From positions 1 to 7,401 of the forward strand of contig CAYRDI010000061.1 of the NCBI GenBank assembly GCA_964423095.1: a stretch of 7,401 nucleotides of DNA, in the 5' to 3' direction. A program made the translations under genes and the position numbers. Positions within the stretch are counted from its first letter, which is position 1. Each line of letters begins with the position of its first letter. This document shows, one piece after another, positions 1 to 5,707 of this stretch. Under the pieces are notes generated by a model. That model made no database searches. It had not been told where the DNA came from and saw only the letters and a list, made by a program, of their open reading frames with translations. Source of the DNA: Micavibrio_A sp964423095 (GTDB lineage: Bacteria > Pseudomonadota > Alphaproteobacteria > Micavibrionales > Micavibrionaceae).

Positions 1-639
1 GTTCCCAAAATCCATATTGGTCGTTGAACTTATAGAGACATCCTTGTGAAAGACCGCACTCGCATCAACCGAAATGTTGATTGAGACGGGAGGCCCTCCC
101 CCCTGTTGGCGGATGGTGACGACCAGTTTTCCCGCGCCGTTGTTGGAAAGTTTATACACCCCGCCATTCATGACGTTGGTGACATCCATCCGCATCCCGA
201 CCAACACCGTCCGGTCCGCCGCCGCCGCCGGAAGATTGGTATCGATCACGTTGGTTCCACCATTGCAAGAAATGCCTGTGCTGGAAGCATTCGATGTGCC
301 AAGCACAACGTAAAACGGCGTTGCGGTGAGATTGGTGGCCCCGTTTGTCCCGGTCGTATTCGTCATCGTTTTGGACGTCTCGCAAGAAATCAGCGTCCGC
401 CGTCCTACCGTGCCGTTGATGAGAATGCGCCCAGGCGTTCCGCTCGCCGGTCCCGAATATCCCGATGCGTAGGAAATGGAACCATTCGTTCCAATCGTAT
501 TGAAACCGGACCCTATGCCCGGTGAGTCCGATGTTCCCAAATTAATATCAGCCTGTAGCACGGCCAGTTGCGCGTGCGCCGGAACAGCAACAAAAAGAAG
601 TAAAAGGGCCGGTACAATGACCTGAAAAAAAATCTTCAT
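1..639 (-). CDS. Two-domain DUF4402-like pilus subunit, probable tip protein (3' end outside window)
   Basis: A secreted protein read leftward for 213 codons and still open at the window edge. A signal peptide is visible at residues 1-23 (hydrophobic VIVPALLLLFVAVPAHA, cleavage before Q24). Residues 29-180 match the body of the neighbouring pilin: IGTNGSISYASGYSG against LGTNGNITYAGNFSG, and a two-Cys arrangement (C86, C125). This first domain starts directly at the strand equivalent to the pilin's MDFDTIEF, so it lacks the N-terminal donor extension. After a GGGPP linker a second domain begins with its own donor-like segment (VDASAVF, 191-197) and then NMDFGN. It looks like two pilin domains fused head to tail, the first without a donor strand, as expected for a pilus tip. 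It lies 27 bp after the small subunit's stop, in the same operon. The start ATG at 639 has only a weak CAGG upstream. The tip role is inferred. Confidence 0.72.
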   Translation of the reverse strand, partial: MKIFFQVIVPALLLLFVAVPAHAQLAVLQADINLGTSDSPGIGSGFNTIGTNGSISYASGYSGPASGTPGRILINGTVGRRTLISCETSKTMTNTTGTNGATNLTATPFYVVLGTSNASSTGISCNGGTNVIDTNLPAAAADRTVLVGMRMDVTNVMNGGVYKLSNNGAGKLVVTIRQQGGGPPVSINISVDASAVFHKDVSISSTTNMDFGN

Positions 640-666
640 AAAACGGCCTGACAAAAGAATAAAAAA

Positions 667-1122
667 TTACAGGTAGGTAAAGTCGATTGCGACGTTTTTT
701 CCCCCTGTTTGCCGAACATAGTCCAGTTTTATTCTTTTGTAAAATACAGTGCCATTCATAACAAGCTGACTTTTATCGGTAACGCCCCCGTCGCATGCGG
801 TCTGTCGCGTCGCAACATCGTCATTCTGGATGCTGCAATTCACCACCAACGCATCGTTCTTCGCCCCGCCGCGCACCTGAATAAATATCTGGTTGGAAAT
901 GATTTCGGGTATTTTGACAACGGTAATCCGCGAAGACACATCAACCTGCAGGGCCTTCATAAAAAAGGCATGCGCATCGACATTCGCCGTGTTTTGCGTG
1001 TTCACGTAGAGTTTCGATTGAGCCCAGAGCAATCCGGTCGGCAAAACCGTCAAAACGACCCCCGTCAGCATCATCACCGACAAGGAACGCCTTGACAAAA
1101 ATTTACCGAATTTAAGGCGCAT
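667..1122 (-). CDS. Small secreted subunit of the pilus operon (divergent DUF4402-like)
   Basis: A 151-residue exported protein that I do not recognise from its body alone. Residues 1-35 form a signal peptide (basic N-region, SVMMLTGVVLTVLPTGLLWAQ core). The mature start NTANVDAHAFFMKALQV aligns without gaps to the major pilin's start TTNIDATATFLGAITL. The last 12 residues, GGKNVAIDFTYL, match the pilin's GGDDIQVDVFYQ at the glycine pair, the hydrophobic alternation, Asp and penultimate Tyr. Two cysteines (C96, C110) could form a disulfide, as in the neighbours. In chaperone-usher pilins the C-terminal beta strand with a penultimate aromatic residue is what the chaperone binds, so this is most likely a minor subunit, adaptor or terminator of the same fibre. 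The start is set by AGGAGG at 1127-1132, four bases before the ATG. It sits between the pilin and the two-domain subunit. Confidence 0.78.
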   Translation of the reverse strand: MRLKFGKFLSRRSLSVMMLTGVVLTVLPTGLLWAQSKLYVNTQNTANVDAHAFFMKALQVDVSSRITVVKIPEIISNQIFIQVRGGAKNDALVVNCSIQNDDVATRQTACDGGVTDKSQLVMNGTVFYKRIKLDYVRQTGGKNVAIDFTYL

Positions 1123-1126
1123 AAAG

Positions 1127-1146
1127 CCTCCTCATGGAATCATGAG
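1127..1146 (-). promoter_or_regulatory. Shine-Dalgarno with adjoining small hairpin ahead of the small subunit gene
   Basis: The bases 1131-1146 form a 6-bp inverted repeat (CTCATG, GAAT loop on the plus strand, CATGAG). On the mRNA the 3' arm of this hairpin ends inside the AGGAGG ribosome binding site at 1127-1132. No T-run follows, so it is not a terminator. It could lower translation of the minor subunit relative to the pilin or protect the upstream pilin message. The structure is seen in the sequence; the effect is inference. Confidence 0.35.
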
Positions 1147-1176
1147 TCCAAAACAAGACGGGTTAGAAGAGATTAC

Positions 1177-1767
1177 TTACTGATAGAATACATCGACCTG
1201 AATGTCGTCACCGCCAGCCGTTGCCGTGCTATATACGCCCGCAACGAAACCGGCAGCTGTACCACCGTCGATCTGTCCACCAAGAAGGATAACATCAGCA
1301 CCGCCGCCTGCCAACACCAACGTATCAGCCGCCGCACCGGCAACGCCGTTACAACCCGAACCGCTGCCGTAAGCACTACCGGCACCGAAATCCACTTCGA
1401 TCCCGACAGCATCAATGGTACCGCCGCCGGCTTCGGCAAGCGTTGCCGTGGCATCACAGAAAATTTCGACCGTCTGGCCGACCGTACCGGCCGTCACCTC
1501 TACCTCACCGGCGATTCCCGTACCGGCACCGGAAAAGTTACCGGCGTACGTGATGTTGCCGTTGGTTCCGAGCGAGGCCGTGTCACCGCCCGCGGGAGCC
1601 GCAGAAAATTCGATCGTATCAAAATCCATATCGACCTCATTCCCCAGCGTAATTGCCCCGAGGAAGGTGGCCGTGGCATCAATGTTGGTCGTTGCAGCGA
1701 TCGCGCTCAAAGGAAGGACAACCGCAAGTGCTCCGGAAAGCAGTAAGATTCTTTTACTTTTCAACAT
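1177..1767 (-). CDS. DUF4402-type major pilin subunit
   Basis: A 196-residue exported subunit. The signal peptide is residues 1-24 (LLLSGALAVVLPLSAIA, cleavage before ATTN). The mature N-terminus carries an alternating hydrophobic donor-strand-like segment (NIDATATFLGAITL, 28-41), followed by the MDFDTIEF strand typical of DUF4402 proteins. The rest is Gly/Ala/Thr-rich beta sandwich with two Cys (C104, C139) likely to form a disulfide. It ends in GGDDIQVDVFYQ with penultimate Tyr, as expected for a chaperone-bound strand. Low complexity and small residues fit a major structural pilin. I chose ATG 1767 rather than ATG 1773, because AGGAG (1774-1778) abuts the upstream ATG with no spacer but lies six bases from this one. 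The gene follows the usher after an AT-rich gap and precedes the small subunit by 54 bp. Confidence 0.85.
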   Translation of the reverse strand: MLKSKRILLLSGALAVVLPLSAIAATTNIDATATFLGAITLGNEVDMDFDTIEFSAAPAGGDTASLGTNGNITYAGNFSGAGTGIAGEVEVTAGTVGQTVEIFCDATATLAEAGGGTIDAVGIEVDFGAGSAYGSGSGCNGVAGAAADTLVLAGGGADVILLGGQIDGGTAAGFVAGVYSTATAGGDDIQVDVFYQ

Positions 1768-1773
1768 GCACAT

Positions 1774-1778
1774 CTCCT
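1774..1778 (-). promoter_or_regulatory. Shine-Dalgarno that decides the pilin start
   Basis: AGGAG on the minus strand touches the ATG at 1773 directly and lies six bases from the ATG at 1767. Only the second spacing is usable, so the protein begins MLKSKR rather than MCMLKSKR. Confidence 0.7.
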
Positions 1779-1875
1779 AGCAATTCTAATTCTTAAAATT
1801 TCTTATACTCTATACACATACAATAGTAATAAAAAATTAAAACTTTACTAACCAAAAAGTCACCCTTTTTACATA
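1779..1875 (-). other. AT-rich gap and leader between usher and pilin genes
   Basis: This ~100-bp spacer is strikingly A+T rich compared with the genes around it. It contains short inverted repeats (TAGTAA with TTACTA; AAAAAG with CTTTTT at about 1855-1871) and a possible promoter: TATAAG at 1802-1807 with a poor -35-like TTACTA sixteen bases upstream. Major pilin genes are often given extra transcript by an internal promoter or mRNA processing, and this gap would be the place for it. The hexamers are weak, so promoter activity is only a possibility. Confidence 0.3.
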
Positions 1876-2967
1876 TCAGTCAGTTTTAATTCCTTCTGTT
1901 CTCATAATATTACCATTTTGAATCAATAGATCCAAATTTGATTGTTCTGTATTGTCCGGATCGAGCGTGATTTCAAGTCCCGGCGAATCACCCTTATATT
2001 TTCCGGACAGGCTTTCCGAGGACGGCAGATAGAGCGTGTAATGCCCCATCGGCACCGATTGGAACGTAAAGAATCCGTCATATTCGGAATAGGTTTGGGC
2101 AACCACCTTTTCATTGTCATCGAGCAGCATCATTTCAATGCCAGGCAGAGTATCGGTTTTTCCTGTACCGGCGTCTTTATATTGCAACATTCCGCTGATT
2201 TCACCCAGCACGGAGACCGGATAATAGAGAGGCCCGCCCGTCCCCGTTTTTCCAAACACGGAAAGCCCGTCGATCGCCGGCATCATATATATGTCGGGAA
2301 GTGTTTTCGTATCGACCGTCACCTTGTTAATGGAATTGACACCAATGCCATCCAGAACGGCCTGCCCGTCTTTATCGCTGGTCGCCTTCGTACCGCGATT
2401 CATATTTTTGAATGTGACATCAGGGATGGTTTTTTCACCATCGTCATACGTACCATTGCCGTTTGCATCGACAAAGGGAACGAGTTGCAATTGACCGGAG
2501 TTCAAGGATGTTGTGGAACTGGTCATTTTATAATTCCCCAGCCGCGTGGTCTGAACCAGAATATAAGTGACGTTCATTCCGATGCGAATATCGTTGCTGG
2601 TCGCATATTCCGCCAAAGCACCCAGGCGGAATTTATCAAAGCGGTGATCAATCGTTGTACGGAATGTTTTGGTCCGTTCGCCCGTAAATTCGGATGTCAG
2701 ACCGAGACCGAGCGTTGTCCGGTCCGAAAGATCCGTCTGGAACTGCACTTCGCCAGAGGTCAATTCGTTGGCAGGTTTTATCTGATAATTCAAACGGCCG
2801 CGAATATTCCCGAAAGAAAGTTTTTTGGTCATCGATAAATTGCCGTCAAAGTCATCGCCACTGGTATATTCGTAGTGCGTGTATTCCAGTTCGTTGGATA
2901 AATTGAACCCGCCGATATTCCCGGACAAACGGTTGGTGAAGCTGTCCGTTATCTGATCATCGTCATC
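1876..2967 (-). CDS. Fimbrial outer-membrane usher, C-terminal part (frame-disrupted)
   Basis: This frame continues the usher reading frame from about 2967 to the TGA at 1876; the only nearby start is a TTG at 2928 with no ribosome binding site, so it is not an independent gene. It opens DDDDQITDSFTNRLSG and continues with amphipathic barrel strands (LSNELEYTHYEY, GRLNYQIK, VQFQTDLS, TTLGLGLTSEF, RLGALAEYAT). After the barrel comes a Ca-binding-loop-like segment, FVDANGNGTYDDGE, often seen in ushers of this class. Near the end is a beta-sandwich of the carboxypeptidase-regulatory type (GEISGMLQY ... YDGFFTFQSVPMGHYTLYLP), the plausible usher C-terminal domain. Joined to the upstream half with one base restored, the protein would be 929 residues, near usual usher length. 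The pilin gene follows. Confidence 0.8.
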   Translation of the reverse strand, partial: DDDDQITDSFTNRLSGNIGGFNLSNELEYTHYEYTSGDDFDGNLSMTKKLSFGNIRGRLNYQIKPANELTSGEVQFQTDLSDRTTLGLGLTSEFTGERTKTFRTTIDHRFDKFRLGALAEYATSNDIRIGMNVTYILVQTTRLGNYKMTSSTTSLNSGQLQLVPFVDANGNGTYDDGEKTIPDVTFKNMNRGTKATSDKDGQAVLDGIGVNSINKVTVDTKTLPDIYMMPAIDGLSVFGKTGTGGPLYYPVSVLGEISGMLQYKDAGTGKTDTLPGIEMMLLDDNEKVVAQTYSEYDGFFTFQSVPMGHYTLYLPSSESLSGKYKGDSPGLEITLDPDNTEQSNLDLLIQNGNIMRTEGIKTD

Positions 2968-2978
2968 CTGTTTCCGCC
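2949..2978 (-). other. Frame disruption inside the usher gene
   Basis: The upstream frame reads SISFGGNRMTMIR and stops at TAA 2949-2951. One frame over, the same bases read DDDDQITDSFTNRLSG and run into the second usher half. Adding one base near 2967 (for example a third G in the AGG) would give GGNRDDDDQITDSF. A lost base by mutation or a sequencing/assembly deletion both fit. The local CGGAAAC is not a good -1 slippery heptamer. Confidence 0.75.
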
Positions 2979-4664
2979 GAAAGAAATGCTGCCGTGTACC
3001 GTATCCAGCAGGTTGAATAATTTCGAAAGTTGCGCATAGGTTTCGCGGCGGATGGTTCGTTCATCCTCCTTATACCCCGCGTGTTCGGTATGTCCCGCCG
3101 AAAAGGAAATCGTATCCGTAATATTGCCCAGAACATCCACACCGGCGGAACGCGCACCGGATTTATCCTGCAACACCCCGACCTGCGTATAGGTTGACCC
3201 CAGAGAAAAGCGAAGACCGCCGCCGACCGCATTCAGGTTATCCTGATTGAGCGGCCCACGGAATACGCCGCCATAAACGGACAGGCCTTCGGTCAAACCA
3301 TATTCGCCAAGAAGCGAAAGCGTTGGGTCGGTTTCTTCCTGATCATCCACATTGAAAAGCGGCGCGGATGATTCCAGCGCGCTGGCCTGATAGATAAACT
3401 GTCCCGGGGAGACCATATCCTGACCCAGATAATAGCGTTCGTACCGTTCCTCTTTTTCCCCGTTGGGGCCATACAGCACGACCCGGAACAGATTGAACCC
3501 TTCACGCAGTTCGATGTCTTCGAAGCTATAACGGCCTTCGGCATCCACCTTGGAAAAATCCAAAAGCCGTTCGTCCTGATAAACCTCGACATCCCAGCCG
3601 GGCGTGGCATAACCTTCGACCAAGAAATTGTTTGGATCGCGCACGAAATTCGGCGGCGCGTTCGTTACCGTTCCGCCGCGCCCGCGATCAACGCCGCCAG
3701 CCAGAGGAAACGCATAGGTACTGACATCCCCGAATTCATATTCGGTTGCTTTTAAAGGCCCCAGAAGATTGGCGCGGGCATCGTTGCGCGAAAAATTGAA
3801 CAGGACATTGTTGACATCGACAGGGCCGCTTTCATCGCCGAACGGCTTGCTAACATTCGCATTGAACCGCATGGCGTGCCAGAGCGTGTCGTTATACGCC
3901 TGAATCCCCGTATCCAGATTGCCGGATTTTGTCCCGTCACCGGATTTGTTCGCCGAGACGCCGTGCGAAAGTTGCACCGTCGGCATCGTGATGGATTTAT
4001 AGGGAAGGAAAATCGCCTTTTTCAATTCTTCGGCGTAATCGGTTTTGTCACGCTTGTGGGCCTCGATGCCCTTCCAGCGCGCTTCGCGTTCCGCGAGTTC
4101 CTGAAACGGTAAATTTTCTTTTGATTCCACGTTGATTTTCAGTTCGTGGAAACTGAAGGTCAAATCCAACGGAAACCATTTTTTAAGTTCCTTCAGACTG
4201 ACATAAATATCGTCAATGTGCGCTTCGACCGTGTCGGTCACGGGCATGGATTTTCCGCCGATCTTCACTTCGGTAAAAGGGGATTGCAGCAAAAAGCTGT
4301 TCTCTTCGCGGATAAACCAACCCTGCGCCTGTCCCTTGCCCACATCCACATCGATGGGGAATTGCACAGCCTTGCAAAATGCCGACAATGGCACCAGAAT
4401 CTCTTCATCATTTATGTAAATGAGGAGATTTTTGTCCAGTACGGCATCTCCTGCCGTCAGGGCCACGATGAAAAGCGTGTCTTCCGGCCGTTCGCGATAG
4501 TTTATTTTTTGGGTGCCTGGAATGCCTTCGGACGTGATGATGGGGATGGTGTCCGGCGGATGGGGCGGCGAATCGCCAGCAGCCGCCGTACTCTCCTCCG
4601 CTTTTGCGGGGGAAAGGCACAGGGCAATGCAACTGACCATCCATAGGTACGCTCTAAATTTCAT
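2949..4664 (-). CDS. Fimbrial outer-membrane usher, N-terminal part (frame-disrupted)
   Basis: The usher is the outer-membrane pore that recruits chaperone-subunit complexes and assembles the pilus. Residues 1-22 are a signal peptide (LWMVSCIALCLSPAKA, cleavage before EES). Residues 60-185 form the periplasmic N-terminal domain (EDTLFIVALTAGDAVLDKNLLIYIN, cut here by eye). Barrel strands follow, then NFLVEGYATPGWDVEVYQ to NLFRVVLYGPNGEKEERYER (about 346-412), the segment typical of ushers in the CfaC-like or otherwise non-classical group, followed by more barrel strands. The frame stops at residue 571. I prefer ATG 4664 over GTG 4676: it gives a clean signal peptide and a ~23-base leader from the predicted sigma-54 start. 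No good Shine-Dalgarno is seen for either. The subfamily assignment is tentative. Confidence 0.85.
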   Translation of the reverse strand: MKFRAYLWMVSCIALCLSPAKAEESTAAAGDSPPHPPDTIPIITSEGIPGTQKINYRERPEDTLFIVALTAGDAVLDKNLLIYINDEEILVPLSAFCKAVQFPIDVDVGKGQAQGWFIREENSFLLQSPFTEVKIGGKSMPVTDTVEAHIDDIYVSLKELKKWFPLDLTFSFHELKINVESKENLPFQELAEREARWKGIEAHKRDKTDYAEELKKAIFLPYKSITMPTVQLSHGVSANKSGDGTKSGNLDTGIQAYNDTLWHAMRFNANVSKPFGDESGPVDVNNVLFNFSRNDARANLLGPLKATEYEFGDVSTYAFPLAGGVDRGRGGTVTNAPPNFVRDPNNFLVEGYATPGWDVEVYQDERLLDFSKVDAEGRYSFEDIELREGFNLFRVVLYGPNGEKEERYERYYLGQDMVSPGQFIYQASALESSAPLFNVDDQEETDPTLSLLGEYGLTEGLSVYGGVFRGPLNQDNLNAVGGGLRFSLGSTYTQVGVLQDKSGARSAGVDVLGNITDTISFSAGHTEHAGYKEDERTIRRETYAQLSKLFNLLDTVHGSISFGGNRMTMIR

Positions 4665-4697
4665 AATCAAATACACTCGAATATCGCAAATGAAGAG

Positions 4698-4713
4698 TGC
4701 AATCGATGTGCCA
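4698..4713 (-). promoter_or_regulatory. Sigma-54 (RpoN) promoter of the pilus operon
   Basis: The minus strand reads TGGCACATCGATTGCA. The sigma-54 consensus is TGGCACG-N4-TTGCW; here only the seventh base differs. The invariant GG (4711-4712) and GC (4699-4700) are separated by exactly 10 bp. The expected start site is near 4687, leaving about 23 bases to the usher ATG at 4664. Confidence 0.72.
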
Positions 4714-4759
4714 GAATTTTTTAGACAAAAAAGCAGGACATGCCAAAGACAAATGACCG

Positions 4760-4772
4760 GTTATGTCATAAC
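4760..4772. promoter_or_regulatory. 13-bp palindrome, candidate activator site
   Basis: GTTATGTCATAAC is a perfect inverted repeat of two 6-bp arms around one base. Its centre (4766) is about 79 bp upstream of the predicted sigma-54 start, a normal position for an enhancer-binding protein. The palindrome is directly visible; the binding protein is unknown. Confidence 0.45.
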
Positions 4773-4786
4773 AAAAAAAGGAAATT

Positions 4787-4885
4787 TCAGGCGGCGAGCC
4801 TGAACCTTACAATCGTTCCGCCCGATACGCCGCGCAGAACATCGATCGAACCGCCATGATTGCGGACGATTTTACGCGCAAGCCG
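4787..4885 (-). pseudogene. Histidine kinase remnant (C-terminal end of the ATPase domain)
   Basis: The minus strand encodes LARKIVRNHGGSIDV followed by SGGTIVRFRL and a stop at 4787-4789. This is the last part of a HATPase_c domain: the helix before the conserved HGG, then the GGT-f-f-l end strand. Only 32 codons remain. An in-frame TAA at 4886-4888 closes the upstream side, and no start or kinase core is present. The end lies just upstream of the pilus promoter region. It overlaps, on the opposite strand, the tail of a response regulator. Confidence 0.7.
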
Positions 4886-4954
4886 TTAAGATTGAATGAG
4901 ATGATTGGTATTCTGGACAAATACCTGCCGCGAAAACTTTCGACCGCCGCTTAA
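4862..4954 (+). pseudogene. Response regulator remnant (C-terminal end of a receiver domain)
   Basis: The plus strand encodes ADDFTRKPLRLNEMIGILDK, then YLPRKLSTAA and a TAA at 4952-4954. This is the end of a receiver domain: the DDFxxKP motif with the conserved Lys, and the last helix. No receiver sequence (Asp pocket, phospho-Asp) precedes it; the bases to the left are the opposite-strand kinase tail. It ends one base short of the convergent CheY-like gene's stop. The exact left limit is uncertain because the bases 4862-4885 can be read in both remnants. Confidence 0.62.
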
Positions 4955-4955
4955 A

Positions 4956-5345
4956 TCATACAGCAGAAGCCACACTTTGGGAGAGTATCCCCAGCGTTTC
5001 TAGTTTTGATTCCAGAATAGTTTTATCAAAAGGCTTCATGATGTATTCATTTGCCCCGGCTTTCATACCGCGCTGGATAAAATCAAGACCGTTTTCCGTC
5101 GTGCAAAACAAAACCACAGGTTTTGCACCATTTTCGAGCGAACGTAAGTTTTCTAAAAATTCTATTCCGCTCATCACAGGCATGTTCCAATCCAGAAAAA
5201 CGAGATCCGGCATGGACGATTTGCATTCGCTTAACGCCTGCGCGCCATCACCAGCCTCACGCACATCAAAATCCCATGTATCGACAATTTTATGGATCAG
5301 CTTTCTGACCGTCATACTATCATCTACAATCAAGCAAGATGTCAT
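4956..5345 (-). CDS. Single-domain CheY-like response regulator
   Basis: A complete 129-residue receiver domain with no output domain. The acidic pocket is D8-D9, the phospho-acceptor D52 (FLDWNMPVMSG), the switch threonine T82 or T83 in FCTTENG, and the conserved lysine K104 in EYIMKPFDK. The TTENG...AGANEYIMKPFDK pattern is typical of alphaproteobacterial CheY relatives that act in chemotaxis or in phosphorelays. As a stand-alone receiver it would work by binding a motor, kinase or phosphotransferase partner, none of which is identified here. The start has a strong GGAGG five bases upstream. It has its own promoter (5390-5418) and is isolated from upstream by a terminator. It probably outlived the kinase and regulator remnants next door, but a functional link is not shown. 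It may have no tie to the pilus operon. Confidence 0.92.
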   Translation of the reverse strand: MTSCLIVDDSMTVRKLIHKIVDTWDFDVREAGDGAQALSECKSSMPDLVFLDWNMPVMSGIEFLENLRSLENGAKPVVLFCTTENGLDFIQRGMKAGANEYIMKPFDKTILESKLETLGILSQSVASAV

Positions 5346-5389
5346 TTATCCCTCCCTTATCATTCCTATTTTCATCGTATTTGAAACAA

Positions 5390-5418
5390 ATTACATGGAC
5401 ATGACCCTTTTGTTACAA
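5390..5418 (-). promoter_or_regulatory. Housekeeping-type promoter of the CheY-like gene
   Basis: TTGTAA (5413-5418) and TGTAAT (5390-5395) are separated by exactly 17 bp on the minus strand, matching the sigma-70 hexamers at 4 and 5 of 6 positions. The start would fall near 5383, about 38 bases before the ATG at 5345. It lies just downstream of a terminator, as an independent promoter should. Confidence 0.55.
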
Positions 5419-5427
5419 ATCGATGGC

Positions 5428-5457
5428 AAAAAAACCCCCGGGTTCCAAACCCGGGGG
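5428..5457 (-). terminator. Strong intrinsic terminator
   Basis: A perfect 10-bp stem (CCCCCGGGTT with AACCCGGGGG, 3-base loop, 5435-5457) is followed on the minus strand by seven Ts (5434-5428). The plus-strand side has no comparable T-run, so it acts leftward only. No credible minus-strand protein gene ends here, which points to a non-coding transcript upstream. Confidence 0.9.
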
Positions 5458-5660
5458 CATAGTTTTGCGGGGGGTAGGTAGGAGACTAAAAAAACTGGTG
5501 ATGGCATGGGCTTTTTCGCACCGCTGGGGAGACAGTTATCCGCAAACCAGCCCAGGCCATCCATTTTTAGTATGGCTCTGCCCTGTTGCAATACGATGGC
5601 AGGCGGGTTCCACGGCTGTGACAATCCGGCCATTGAAAACCCCTGTTTTAACGTCCCGCT
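5428..5660 (-). ncRNA. Candidate structured non-coding RNA, about 200-230 nt
   Basis: The minus strand upstream of the terminator can fold extensively. GATGGCCTGGGCT pairs with AGCCCATGCCATC (12 of 13 positions; 5500-5512 with 5547-5559). Continuing outward, ACTAAAAA pairs with TTTTTAGT across an uneven internal loop. A second hairpin forms from ATGGC with GCCAT (within about 5595-5635). A closing helix GCGGG with CCCGC (near 5655 and 5468) would bring the ends together before the terminator. It is not recognisable as tmRNA, RNase P or SRP RNA. A 6S-like RNA is possible from size and the long interrupted hairpin but is not established. The 5' end is a guess; no good -35 is visible. Confidence 0.42.
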
Positions 5661-5673
5661 AACCTGTTTTTTA

Positions 5674-5679
5674 TATAAT
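5674..5679 (+). promoter_or_regulatory. Possible -10 element ahead of the chemoreceptor-like remnant
   Basis: A perfect TATAAT lies 29 bp before the ATG at 5708, with AGAGG at 5694-5698 as ribosome binding site. No acceptable -35 hexamer is found 16-18 bp upstream, so promoter activity would need an activator or is absent. Confidence 0.3.
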
Positions 5680-5707
5680 TTTTGTTCAAGATCAGAGGCA
5701 TGCCCAA

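Noticed and set aside
215..235. Short GCC/CCG repeat as a possible unstable repeat
   Set aside because: It encodes a run of four alanines inside the two-domain subunit; the repeat is only four units and in frame.
106..525. 139-codon plus-strand frame at the left edge
   Set aside because: The opposite strand carries a signal peptide and pilin-like domain with sensible alignment to its neighbour; this frame has nothing comparable.
1942..2838. 298-codon open frame on the plus strand
   Set aside because: It is antisense to the usher C-terminal half. The protein has no recognisable fold and is rich in Arg/His/Ile as expected from reading beta-barrel codons backward; no ribosome binding site is seen.
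2967..2978. Programmed -1 frameshift in the usher
   Set aside because: The bases CGGAAAC do not fit the X-XXY-YYZ slippery pattern, because the P-site codon cannot re-pair, and no known usher depends on frameshifting.
4146..4646. 166-codon plus-strand frame over the usher N-terminus
   Set aside because: It is a mirror of the usher coding frame with no domain, and its start has no support.
5346..5375. Nine-codon open frame ending directly at the CheY-like ATG
   Set aside because: It has no ribosome binding site of its own and its bases include the Shine-Dalgarno of the real gene; chance is sufficient.
5391..5633. 80-codon minus-strand frame across the terminator
   Set aside because: It reads straight through a 10-bp stem and T-run and through the next promoter. 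Its content follows the RNA pairing rather than protein-like codon use.
5506..5707. Upstream extension of the chemoreceptor-tail frame
   Set aside because: This part overlaps the RNA-like hairpins and has no ribosome binding site or sensible N-terminus; the better start is ATG 5708 in another frame.
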